Source: Nitrobacter sp051535235
GTDB lineage: Bacteria; Pseudomonadota; Alphaproteobacteria; Rhizobiales; Xanthobacteraceae
NCBI RefSeq assembly: GCF_051535235.1
Contig: NZ_JBPPLZ010000004.1
Location: 1 to 64,000, forward strand
DNA: 64,000 bases
Direction: 5' to 3'
Numbering within the stretch: position 1 is the stretch's first letter; every line of letters begins with the position of its first letter. Both the position numbers and the translations under genes were made by a program. Below are positions 48,423 to 56,919 of the stretch, one piece after another. The notes beneath the pieces are model-generated. The model was not told where the DNA came from, did no database searches, and saw only the letters and a program-made list of their open reading frames with translations.

Positions 48423-49529
48423 ATGACGCTGTGGTTTGTGTTCGCGCTGATGACCGCTGGAGCGGTCTTTGCGGTGCTGTGGCCGCTTGGTCGTTCGGCG
48501 AGGCCGCAGACGTCAGGCGGTAGCGAGACCACCGTCTATCGGGATCAACTGGCGGAAGTCGGGCGTGATGCCGCAGCCGGCCTGATCGGCGCGCCGGAGG
48601 CAGCCGCGGCTCGGGTCGAAATCGGCCGGCGGCTCCTGGAGGCCGCCGACGCCGAAGACGATCATCAGCCCCAGGCCTCCAGGCTCTGGCTGCGGCGCGT
48701 GGTGGCGGTCGGAGCGCTGGCCGGAATGCCGCTGCTGGCGCTGGTGATCTACCTGCCGCTCGGATCGCCGCAACTGCCCGATTTCCCGCTGGCGGAGCGC
48801 GTTCAATCAGCCGATGCATCGCAATCGCTCGAGAACCTGGTGGCGCAGGTCGAATCGCATCTGGAAAAGCATCCCACCGATGGCCGCGGCTGGACCGTGC
48901 TGGCGCCGGTGCTCGCAAAGCTCAGCCGCTTCGACGACGCTGTGCGCGCCTATCGCAACGTGATCGCCTATACCGGTGAGACGGCGCAGCTCCGCGCCGA
49001 TCTCGGCGCGGCGATTACGGGGGCCGCCAACGGCATCGTCACCACCGATGCGAAAAGCGAGTTCGAGCGCGCGGTCGCCCTCGATCCCAAGGATCCTAAG
49101 GCGCGGTTTTTCCTCGGAATGGCGGCGGAGCAGGACGGCCGCACCGCCGACGCCGTCACGATATGGAAGGCTCTGCTGGCCGATGCGCCCGCGGATGCGC
49201 AATGGCGCGGCGCGGTGCAGGATGCGCTGAACCAGGTCGGGAACGGCGCGCCGCGTCCGACAGAAGAAGCGGTGGCCGCGGCGAGCGACATGAGCGAGGC
49301 CGATCGTTCCGCGATGATCCACAAAATGGTCGACCGGCTTTCCGCGCGCCTGAAACAGGACGGCAACGACGTCGAGGGATGGCTGCGTCTGGCTCGCGCC
49401 TATATGGTGCTCAAGGAGCCGGAGAAGTCGCGCGTCGTGCGTGACGACGCCCGCCGTGCGCTCGAACGGAACGAAGCAGGGTTGCGCCAGCTCAACGAAG
49501 GGCTCAAGGCGCTCGGGATAGACGGATGA
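48423..49529 (+). CDS. ccmI: Cytochrome c maturation protein CcmI (CycH)
   Basis: Chaperone that presents apocytochrome c to the heme-ligation complex CcmFH. 368 residues: an N-terminal helix (LWFVFALMTAGAVFAVLWPLG), the CcmI-type VYRDQLAEVGRDAAAGLIG segment, a second helix (VVAVGALAGMPLLALVIYLPLG) and a periplasmic TPR-like domain (GRGWTVLAPVLAKLSRFDDAVRAYRN; AVALDPKDPKARFFLGMAAEQDG). First gene of the ccmI-E-F-H operon. Confidence 0.92.
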   Translation: MTLWFVFALMTAGAVFAVLWPLGRSARPQTSGGSETTVYRDQLAEVGRDAAAGLIGAPEAAAARVEIGRRLLEAADAEDDHQPQASRLWLRRVVAVGALAGMPLLALVIYLPLGSPQLPDFPLAERVQSADASQSLENLVAQVESHLEKHPTDGRGWTVLAPVLAKLSRFDDAVRAYRNVIAYTGETAQLRADLGAAITGAANGIVTTDAKSEFERAVALDPKDPKARFFLGMAAEQDGRTADAVTIWKALLADAPADAQWRGAVQDALNQVGNGAPRPTEEAVAAASDMSEADRSAMIHKMVDRLSARLKQDGNDVEGWLRLARAYMVLKEPEKSRVVRDDARRALERNEAGLRQLNEGLKALGIDG

Positions 49530-49557
49530 TCAAGATGTTCCGCGCAGGTGAAACAGC

Positions 49558-50055
49558 ATGACTCGCAAGCAGCGGCGGTTGACGATGATCGGCGGAGCCC
49601 TCGTGGTGCTCGGAATCGCGGCGGCGCTGGTGCTGAACGCGCTGCGCGACTCCATCGTATTCTTCTCGACGCCGGTGATGGTCGCCGAACATCACATCAA
49701 GCCCGGCCAGCGCTTCCGCCTGGGCGGCCTGGTGGAGACGGGCTCGCTGGTCCGCGGCGACAATCTCGCGGTCAGGTTCAAGGTATCCGACGGCAGCGCG
49801 ACGCTTCCGGTTGCTTATAAAGGCATCCTGCCGGATCTGTTCCGCGAGGGGCAGGGCGTGGTCGCCGAGGGCGCGCTCGATAGTTCGGGCGTATTCCGCG
49901 CCGACACCGTGCTGGCAAAGCACGACGAGACCTACATGCCGAAGGAAGTCGCCGACGCCCTGAAGAAGCAGGGCCACTGGAAGGACGACTACGGCGAACA
50001 GGCTTCCAGCAAACAGGGCGCGCAGGCCTCGAGCAAGCAGGGAGTGTCGCAATGA
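49558..50055 (+). CDS. ccmE: Heme chaperone CcmE
   Basis: Carries heme covalently in the periplasm to CcmF. 165 residues: N-terminal anchor helix, FFSTPVMVAEHHIKPGQRFRLGGLV, and the heme-binding His in VLAKHDETYMP. The C-terminus contains a tandem repeat (ASSKQG twice) that looks like a small in-frame duplication and is not conserved. Its stop overlaps the ccmF ATG. Confidence 0.95.
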   Translation: MTRKQRRLTMIGGALVVLGIAAALVLNALRDSIVFFSTPVMVAEHHIKPGQRFRLGGLVETGSLVRGDNLAVRFKVSDGSATLPVAYKGILPDLFREGQGVVAEGALDSSGVFRADTVLAKHDETYMPKEVADALKKQGHWKDDYGEQASSKQGAQASSKQGVSQ

Positions 50056-52034
50056 TCGCAGAGGCCGGGCATTATGCGTTGGTGCTGGCGCTTGGTCTTG
50101 CGCTGATCCAGTCCACCATTCCGATCATTGGCGCGAGGCTGAACGATGGCGCGCTGATGAATGTCGCGCGCTCGACCGCGCTGGCGCAACTGGTGTTCGT
50201 CGGCGCGTCGTTCCTGGCGTTGGTGACGCTGCACGTCGTGTCCGACTTCTCGGTCGTCAACGTGTTCCAGAATTCGCATTCGCTCAAACCGATGATCTAC
50301 AAGATCACCGGCGTCTGGGGCAATCACGAAGGCTCCATGCTGCTGTGGGTGACGATCCTCGCGCTGTTCGGCGGACTGGTCGCCGCGTTCGGCAACAATC
50401 TGCCGCTGTCGCTGCGCGCGCACGTTCTGGCGGTGCAGGCCTGGGTCGCGACCGCGTTCTATCTGTTCATCCTGCTGACATCGAATCCGTTCATGCGGAT
50501 CGCCAATCCGCCGCTGGAAGGTCGCGATCTCAATCCGGTGCTGCAGGATATCGGGCTCGCGGTGCATCCGCCGATGCTGTATCTCGGCTACGTCGGATTC
50601 TCGATCTCGTTCTCCTTCGCCGTCGCCGCGCTGATCGAAGGCCGCATCGATGCCGCCTGGGCGCGCTGGGTGCGGCCATGGACGCTGATGGCGTGGATCT
50701 TCCTGACGCTCGGGATCTCGATGGGGTCGTACTGGGCCTATTACGAACTCGGCTGGGGCGGCTGGTGGTTCTGGGACCCGGTTGAGAACGCATCGCTGAT
50801 GCCGTGGCTGGCTGGAACGGCGCTGCTGCATTCGTCTGTCGTGATGGAAAAGCGCAACGCGCTCAGGGTGTGGACCATCCTGCTCGCGATCCTGACCTTC
50901 TCGCTGTCGCTGCTCGGCACCTTCCTGGTGCGCTCCGGTGTGCTGACGTCGGTTCATGCCTTCGCCACCGATCCGACGCGCGGTGTCTTCATCCTGCTGA
51001 TCCTGTGCACCTTCATCGGCGGCAGCCTGTCCTTGTATGTCTGGCGCGCCTCCGCCCTGAAGCAGGGCGGGCTGTTCGCGCCGATCTCGCGCGAGGGCGC
51101 GCTCGTGCTCAACAACCTGTTCCTGACCACGGCCTGCGCCACCGTCTTCGTCGGCACGCTGTATCCGCTGGCGCTCGAGGTCCTCACCGGCAACAGGATT
51201 TCGGTCGGCGCGCCGTTCTTCAATCTCACATTTGCTCCCTTGTTCGTGCCGCTGTTGATCGCGGTGCCGTTCGGCCCGTTGCTGGCGTGGAAGCGCGGCG
51301 ATCTGGCCGGCGCCTCGCAACGGCTGATGGCGGCCGGAATCGGCAGCGTGATCGCGGTGGCCGTGCTGTGGGCATGGACGCGCGGCGGCAGTACCTTCGC
51401 GCCGCTGGCGATCGGACTGGCGGTGTTCGTGATTCTTGGCGCGCTGAGTGATCTTGCCGAGCGCATCAACCTGTTTCGTGCATCGCTCCCGGTATCGTTT
51501 CGCCGCGCCAAGGGGCTGCCGCGCTCGGCCTGGGGCACCGTCTTCGCTCACGCCGGCCTCGGCGTGGCCCTGATCGGCATCGTCTGCGAAACCACCTGGA
51601 ACACCGAATTCATCGCGTCCATGAAGCCGAACGACGTGGCGCAGGTCGGCGGCTACAGCCTGACCTTCGATGGCACGTCGCAGCGGCAGCAATCCAATTA
51701 TCGCGAACAGACCGCGCGCTTCACCGTGAGCAAAGGCGGGCAGCCGATCGCGGTGATGACGCCGTCGAAGCGCAACTTCACCACGCGCGCGGCATCGACC
51801 ACGGAAGCCGCCCTGCTGACGCGAGGCGTAAGCCAGCTCTACATTTCGTTGGGAGATACCGCCGCCGATGGCTCGATCGCGGTGCGCATCTATCACAAGC
51901 CGATGGTGCTGCTGATCTGGTTCGGGCCGGTTCTGATGGCCTTCGGCGGCGTGCTGTCGTTGTCCGACCGCCGCCTGCGAGTTGGCGCGCCGAAGCCGGC
52001 TAAGGCTCTCCACGCCCTGCAGCCGGCGGAGTAG
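50052..52034 (+). CDS. ccmF: Heme lyase subunit CcmF
   Basis: Multi-helix membrane protein that attaches heme to apocytochromes c. 660 residues with the tryptophan-rich WGGWWFWDPVENASLMPWL motif, GVWGNHEGSMLLWV, and conserved His residues in AVHPPMLYLGY and LLHSSVVMEKR. Length is normal. It overlaps ccmE by 4 bases (ATGA). Confidence 0.97.
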   Translation: MIAEAGHYALVLALGLALIQSTIPIIGARLNDGALMNVARSTALAQLVFVGASFLALVTLHVVSDFSVVNVFQNSHSLKPMIYKITGVWGNHEGSMLLWVTILALFGGLVAAFGNNLPLSLRAHVLAVQAWVATAFYLFILLTSNPFMRIANPPLEGRDLNPVLQDIGLAVHPPMLYLGYVGFSISFSFAVAALIEGRIDAAWARWVRPWTLMAWIFLTLGISMGSYWAYYELGWGGWWFWDPVENASLMPWLAGTALLHSSVVMEKRNALRVWTILLAILTFSLSLLGTFLVRSGVLTSVHAFATDPTRGVFILLILCTFIGGSLSLYVWRASALKQGGLFAPISREGALVLNNLFLTTACATVFVGTLYPLALEVLTGNRISVGAPFFNLTFAPLFVPLLIAVPFGPLLAWKRGDLAGASQRLMAAGIGSVIAVAVLWAWTRGGSTFAPLAIGLAVFVILGALSDLAERINLFRASLPVSFRRAKGLPRSAWGTVFAHAGLGVALIGIVCETTWNTEFIASMKPNDVAQVGGYSLTFDGTSQRQQSNYREQTARFTVSKGGQPIAVMTPSKRNFTTRAASTTEAALLTRGVSQLYISLGDTAADGSIAVRIYHKPMVLLIWFGPVLMAFGGVLSLSDRRLRVGAPKPAKALHALQPAE

Positions 52035-52050
52035 GGTTGTGTATGAGGTG

Positions 52051-52593
52051 ATGCAAAGGACGCCGTGGCGGGGACAACTCAGTGCGGGTGGAAATTTCGC
52101 GCGCATCGTTGGCGTTCTTCTTCTCCTCGCGCTTACGATGGCGTCTCCCGTCCGTGCGGTGCAGCCCGACGAGATCATGTCCAATCCCGCCCAGGAGGCG
52201 CGCGCGCGCAACCTGTCGCGCGAGTTGCGCTGCATGGTGTGCCAGAACCAGTCGATCGACGATTCCTCGGCACCGCTGGCGCGCGACCTCCGTCTGCTGG
52301 TGCGCGAGCGCATCGCAGAGGGCGACAGCGATCAACAGGTGCTGGACTTTCTGGTCGCCCGTTACGGCGACTTCGTGCTGCTGAAGCCGCCCTTCGAGAA
52401 GAGCACTTTGCCGCTCTGGCTGCTGACCCCGCTGGTTCTGCTGGGCGGCGGACTCGCTCTCTGGGGATACAGCCGGCGGCGTTCGAAGGCGATGAAGGCG
52501 GCCGCGGATGCGCCGCCCCGCCTGAGCGAGGAAGAAGAGGCGCGGCTCGCAAAACTGATGGCCACGGAACCTTCCACGGGTGACCCGGTCTGA
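52051..52593 (+). CDS. ccmH: Cytochrome c maturation protein CcmH
   Basis: Thiol-reducing partner for apocytochrome CxxCH motifs. 180 residues: signal-like N-terminus (IVGVLLLLALTMASPVRA), CcmH signature RELRCMVCQNQSIDDSSAPLARDLR with CxxC, YGDFVLLKPPF, a C-terminal helix and a charged tail. ATG 52051 is used; upstream GTG codons at 52039 and 52048 are alternatives. Confidence 0.94.
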   Translation: MQRTPWRGQLSAGGNFARIVGVLLLLALTMASPVRAVQPDEIMSNPAQEARARNLSRELRCMVCQNQSIDDSSAPLARDLRLLVRERIAEGDSDQQVLDFLVARYGDFVLLKPPFEKSTLPLWLLTPLVLLGGGLALWGYSRRRSKAMKAAADAPPRLSEEEEARLAKLMATEPSTGDPV

Positions 52594-52627
52594 CTGGACG
52601 CGTCGCCCTTCAGCGAAGCGCCTTTTT

Positions 52628-52720
52628 GCGAATGCGGCCGGCTTTTCGTTCGACGCGTTTTCTTCACCGCAAATTTCTTCACAGCGAAGCGATGCTCTTC
52701 GCTTGAAAATGTGATGCGTG
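52628..52720. repeat. Dispersed intergenic repeat, family A-like
   Basis: TTCGACGCGTTTTCTTCACC, AGCGAAGCGATGC and TCGCTTGAAAATG. The gap 52594-52862 shows no gene. Confidence 0.5.
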
Positions 52721-52862
52721 CGCCAAACAGCCGCACGAGGCGTTTGCCATTGTTACCAAACATTAATTTCCCGGCCAGCCCACTGTAAGGCGCAAATCCC
52801 CATCTTCAGGGCATGAAGTGCCGGCCTTCGGCACCATATCAATCTGCTTCTGGAGACCCCGC

Positions 52863-54437
52863 ATGACCGCCAGGCCCGACCATACACCGCCTTCTCCGTT
52901 CAAGCCCGCCCGCCGCTTCGGGGTCACCGCGCGCAAGCTCGCGTTGATGGCGTCCGTTGGCGCCGGCCTGGGTCTGGCCGCCTACGGGTTCAGCCCGTCG
53001 ACGAACAAAGCCGATCTCTTCACCAGTCCCGCCTATGCGCAGGTCAACCATGACGTGAGCAAGGTGGCCCAGCCGATCGGTTTTGCCGACATCGTGGAGC
53101 GGGTGAAGCCGTCGGTGATTTCGGTGAAGGTTCGCATGAAGGACAAGGTTGCCGCCGGTGACGATGACGCGGAGTCGCCGTTCCGGCCTGGTTCGCCGAT
53201 GGAACGGTTTTTCCGCCGCTTCGGCGGACCGGACGGCCTGCCGCCCGGATTGCGCGGCCGGCATGGCCATGGCGTCGTGACCGGGCAGGGCTCCGGGTTC
53301 TTCATTTCATCCGACGGCTATGCCGTGACCAACAACCATGTCGTAGACGGCGCCGACAAGGTCGAAGTCACGACCGACGACGGCAAGACCTACACCGCCA
53401 AGGTGATCGGCACCGATCCTCGTACCGACGTGGCCCTGATCAAGGTCGAGGGCGGCTCGAATTTCCCGTTTGCGAAGCTGTCGGATGACAAGGCGCGGAT
53501 CGGCGACTGGGTGCTCGCGGTCGGCAACCCGTTCGGCCTCGGCGGCACCGTGACGGCGGGCATCGTGTCGGCCAGCGGCCGCGACATCGGCAACGGCCCC
53601 TATGACGATTTCATCCAGATCGACGCGCCCGTGAACAAGGGCAACTCCGGCGGTCCGGCCTTCAACATGAAGGGCGACGTGATCGGGGTGAACACCGCGA
53701 TCTATTCGCCGTCCGGCGGCAGCGTCGGCATCGCGTTTTCGATTCCGGCCAACACCGTCAAGAATGTTGTCGCCCAGCTCAAGGACAAGGGCTCGGTGAG
53801 CCGCGGATGGATCGGTGTCCAGATTCAGCCGGTGACCGCGGACATCGCCGATAGTCTCGGCCTCAAGAAAGCCGAGGGCGCGCTGGTGGCTGAGCCGCAG
53901 GCCGACAGTCCGGCGGCGAAGGCCGGCATCCGGTCCGGCGACGTGATCACGGCCGTCAACGGCGCAACCGTCAAGGATGCGCGTGAACTGGCCCGGACCA
54001 TCGGCGGCCTGGCGCCGGGGACGTCGATCAAGTTGAACGTCCTTCACAACGGTACGGACAAGGTCGTCAACCTGACGCTCGGCACTCTTCCCAATACCGT
54101 CGAAGCGAAAGCCGACCTGAACGACGAGGATCGCGGATCACTGCACGGCAGCGACATTCCCAGGCTCGGCATGACGGTCGCCCCGGCGGCGTCGGTTGCG
54201 GGCGCTGGCACGGCTGGCGTCGTCGTCGTCGATGTCGATCCGAAGAGCGCGGCCGCCGATCGTGGCTTCAAGGAAGGCGACGTGATCCTCGAGGTCGGAG
54301 GCAAGAGCGTTTCCAGTTCGACCGACGTGCGCGATGCGATCAAGGCGGCGCGCTCGGACAACAAGAACAGTGTTCTGATGCGGGTTCGCTCCGGCGACAC
54401 GGCGCGTTTCGTGGCGATTCCGATCGCGAAGGGTTAG
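52863..54437 (+). CDS. degP: DegP/MucD-type periplasmic serine protease (Do family)
   Basis: Envelope quality-control protease and chaperone. 524 residues: N-terminal signal/anchor (LALMASVGAGLGLAAYGF), catalytic His in AVTNNHVVDGA (~159), Asp in RTDVALIKV (~188), Ser in NKGNSGGPAFN (~260), then two PDZ domains (GWIGVQIQPVTADIADSLGL; LGMTVAPAASVAGAGTAGVVVVDVDP). GGAGA lies 6 bases before ATG 52863. A kinase/regulator pair follows downstream. Confidence 0.94.
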   Translation: MTARPDHTPPSPFKPARRFGVTARKLALMASVGAGLGLAAYGFSPSTNKADLFTSPAYAQVNHDVSKVAQPIGFADIVERVKPSVISVKVRMKDKVAAGDDDAESPFRPGSPMERFFRRFGGPDGLPPGLRGRHGHGVVTGQGSGFFISSDGYAVTNNHVVDGADKVEVTTDDGKTYTAKVIGTDPRTDVALIKVEGGSNFPFAKLSDDKARIGDWVLAVGNPFGLGGTVTAGIVSASGRDIGNGPYDDFIQIDAPVNKGNSGGPAFNMKGDVIGVNTAIYSPSGGSVGIAFSIPANTVKNVVAQLKDKGSVSRGWIGVQIQPVTADIADSLGLKKAEGALVAEPQADSPAAKAGIRSGDVITAVNGATVKDARELARTIGGLAPGTSIKLNVLHNGTDKVVNLTLGTLPNTVEAKADLNDEDRGSLHGSDIPRLGMTVAPAASVAGAGTAGVVVVDVDPKSAAADRGFKEGDVILEVGGKSVSSSTDVRDAIKAARSDNKNSVLMRVRSGDTARFVAIPIAKG

Positions 54438-54573
54438 GGCATGATCCCGACCCCAAGGGCTGCGCCGGATCGAAAACAGGTGTGAACCTTGCAAGAATTG
54501 AACCTCGCAAGCACGAGGACAAGAGATGGGAAGCGTCGCCGGCATTAGTCGCCCCCGCTGACGGCACTTTCCG

Positions 54574-54684
54574 GGGGGCGGGCCAAAAGCCCGTCCCCTT
54601 GAGCCACCTTCCGATGGAAACAGCCCCCCTTCGTCGGAAGGACTAGGGCGGTGGAGTTGCCCCAAGCTCCACCGCCCGCTTTTT
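54574..54684 (+). ncRNA. Structured region: candidate small RNA ending in a terminator
   Basis: Three consecutive hairpins lie in the 341-bp gap 54438-54778: 54574-54598 (10-bp GC stem, CAAAA loop), 54607-54641 (8-bp perfect stem CCTTCCGA / TCGGAAGG) and 54646-54677 (11-bp perfect stem), the last followed by TTTTT. This is more structure than termination of degP needs, so a small RNA transcribed rightward is plausible. No promoter consensus or known RNA family was recognised. Confidence 0.4.
54646..54684 (+). terminator. Strong rho-independent terminator
   Basis: GGGCGGTGGAG (54646-54656) pairs perfectly with CTCCACCGCCC (54667-54677), with a 10-base loop, then GC and five T. It ends the degP transcript or a small RNA. 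Confidence 0.85.
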
Positions 54685-54778
54685 GCGGATTGCGGGGCGT
54701 ATCTCGCCGCCTTGCGCGCGGGCGAGGGGCGCGCCATGGTGATGGAAAGACAACATCTTGGGTAGCCCCAGCAACCAG

Positions 54779-55456
54779 ATGCGCCTGCTGATCATCGAAG
54801 ACGATCGTGAGTCCGCGGACTATCTCGTGAAGGCGTTTCGCGAGGTCGGTCATGTCGCGGAGCTTGCCGGCGACGGCGAGGAGGGACTTTCGCTTGCCGA
54901 CGGCGGGGACTACGACGTGCTGGTGATCGACCGGATGCTGCCGAAACGCGACGGGCTCTCCGTGATCGGCTCCCTGCGCGACAAGGGCAACCGGACACCA
55001 GTGCTCATCCTTTCCGCGCTCGGCCAGGTCGATGATCGCATCAAGGGCCTGCGCGCCGGGGGCGACGACTATCTGCCGAAACCCTACTCATTCGCCGAAT
55101 TGCTGGCCCGGGTAGAAGTGCTGTCGCGCCGCCAGGGCGGCCGCGAGGAGACCGTCTATCGTGTCGGCGATCTCGAACTCGACCGGCTGTCGCATCGCGT
55201 CGCGCGGGGCGAGGAAGAACTGACGCTGCAGCCGCGCGAGTTTCGCCTGCTCGAATACCTCATGAAGCATGCGGGACAGGTCGTGACCCGGACCATGCTG
55301 CTGGAGAACGTCTGGGACTATCACTTCGATCCGCAGACCAACGTCATCGACGTGCATATTTCGCGGCTGCGCTCCAAGATCGACAAGGGGTTCGACCGGC
55401 CGCTGCTTCATACCATTCGCGGCGCAGGTTACATGATCCGCGATGACATACGGTAA
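54779..55456 (+). CDS. OmpR-family response regulator
   Basis: 225 residues from ATG 54779 (RLLIIEDDRESADYLVKAF); a TTG at 54758 would add 7 residues and has GGAAAG upstream. Phospho-Asp in VLVIDRMLPKRDG, Lys in YLPKPYSF, and a winged-helix domain with LQPREFRLLEYLMKHAGQVVTRTMLLENVWDYHFDPQTNVIDVHISRLR. Close to CopR/CzcR/FeuP-type regulators. Coupled to the following kinase. Confidence 0.9.
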   Translation: MRLLIIEDDRESADYLVKAFREVGHVAELAGDGEEGLSLADGGDYDVLVIDRMLPKRDGLSVIGSLRDKGNRTPVLILSALGQVDDRIKGLRAGGDDYLPKPYSFAELLARVEVLSRRQGGREETVYRVGDLELDRLSHRVARGEEELTLQPREFRLLEYLMKHAGQVVTRTMLLENVWDYHFDPQTNVIDVHISRLRSKIDKGFDRPLLHTIRGAGYMIRDDIR

Positions 55457-55461
55457 CGCCG

Positions 55462-56919
55462 GTGACGGCGTTCGGTAAGCTGTTCCGTACCACGGCGTTT
55501 CGGCTGACGTTGGTCTATCTGCTGCTGTTCGCGCTGTTCGCGGCTTCCCTTCTCGGATACTTCGCCTGGAATACCCGCCGCCTGATCACCGATCAGATCA
55601 CGGCGACGGTGGGCGAGGAAATCGGCTTGCTCACCGGTGTATTCAACCGGCGCGGCTTGCGCGGCCTTGTCTTCGCGATCGAGAATCGCGCGTTGCGGCC
55701 GGGCTCCAATCTTTACCTGGTGACGACGCCGGCCGGACTGGCGGTCGCCGGCAATGTCGGCTCGCTTCAGCCCGGCGTGATGGAAACCACCGGCTGGAGC
55801 GAGACGGAGTACCGCCGGCTCGACGAGCAGGACAAGACCGACCATCTCGCATTGGTCAATGTGACGGAGCTGTCCAATGGATTTCGCCTGCTGATCGGTC
55901 GTGACCTTGAGGAGCGTCATCGCATCTTCGGCGTCGTGGCTTCGGCCGCGCAGTGGTCGCTTCTGATCGTCGTGATCCTCGGACTTGGCGGTGGCATCTT
56001 CGTGGCGCGCCGCGTGCTGCACCGGATCGATGCGATGACCGGAACCACGCAGCGCATCATGGCTGGCGACCTCGGCGGACGGCTTCCGGTGGGCCGCTCA
56101 GGCGATGAGCTTGACCGGCTTGCGGAGAACCTCAATGCGATGCTCGAACGCATTGAAGCGCTGATGAACGGGCTGAAGGAAGTCTCCGACAACATCGCCC
56201 ACGACCTGAAGACGCCGCTGACGCGGCTGCGCAATCGCGCCGAGCAAGCGCTCGCCAACTCCGGCGAGGGGAACTATCGCGCCGCGTTGGAACAGACCAT
56301 CGAGGAATCCGATGGCCTGATCCGGACCTTCAACGCGCTCCTGATGATCGCGCGGGCGGAATCGGGACAGGCGCGCGACAACATGGCGGATTTTGACGCC
56401 GCCGACGTCGCGCAGGGTATCCACGAGCTCTACGAGCCGCTGGCCGAAGACAACGGGTTGAGGCTCAGCGTGCGATCCGAGCCTGCGCCGGTGCATGGCA
56501 ATCGCGAACTCATAAGCCAGGCGCTGGCAAACCTTGTCGAGAACGCGATCAAATACGGCCAGCCGAAAGCGGCCGCCCAGCCGCTCGGTGCGGACGCGAC
56601 CGCCGCCGACAAAACCATCCTGATCGAAGCCCGCCGTGACGGCGACCGCATCATTCTCGCGGTGACCGATCACGGCTGCGGGATTCCCGAACCTAACCGC
56701 AAGCACGCCGTCGAACGCTTCGTGCGGCTCGAGACCAGCCGGACGCTGCCGGGGTCCGGCCTCGGCCTGAGCCTGGCATCGGCGGTGGCCACGTTGCACG
56801 GCGGCGATCTGACGCTCGACGATGCGCATCCTGGCTTGCGCGCGACGCTGTCGATCCCGGCGCGAAACGGTGAGGGGCTTGCGGCGCCGACGCCGGACGT
56901 GCAACAGATTGGCGCATGA
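55462..56919 (+). CDS. Sensor histidine kinase
   Basis: 485 residues from GTG 55462. Two helices (FRLTLVYLLLFALFAASLLGYFAW; SLLIVVILGLGGGIFVARRVL), a short periplasmic sensor, HAMP, DHp motif DNIAHDLKTPLTRLRNRAEQAL and an HATPase (NLVENAIKYG; VTDHGCGIPE; GSGLGLSLASAV). It follows its regulator by 5 bases, and its stop overlaps the glnE ATG (ATGA), so the three are one transcription unit. Confidence 0.9.
   Translation: MTAFGKLFRTTAFRLTLVYLLLFALFAASLLGYFAWNTRRLITDQITATVGEEIGLLTGVFNRRGLRGLVFAIENRALRPGSNLYLVTTPAGLAVAGNVGSLQPGVMETTGWSETEYRRLDEQDKTDHLALVNVTELSNGFRLLIGRDLEERHRIFGVVASAAQWSLLIVVILGLGGGIFVARRVLHRIDAMTGTTQRIMAGDLGGRLPVGRSGDELDRLAENLNAMLERIEALMNGLKEVSDNIAHDLKTPLTRLRNRAEQALANSGEGNYRAALEQTIEESDGLIRTFNALLMIARAESGQARDNMADFDAADVAQGIHELYEPLAEDNGLRLSVRSEPAPVHGNRELISQALANLVENAIKYGQPKAAAQPLGADATAADKTILIEARRDGDRIILAVTDHGCGIPEPNRKHAVERFVRLETSRTLPGSGLGLSLASAVATLHGGDLTLDDAHPGLRATLSIPARNGEGLAAPTPDVQQIGA

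Noticed and set aside
49989..52313. 774-codon open frame on the minus strand over ccmF
   Set aside because: Antisense shadow of ccmF; composition is Arg/Gln/Asp-rich low complexity, unlike a real protein.
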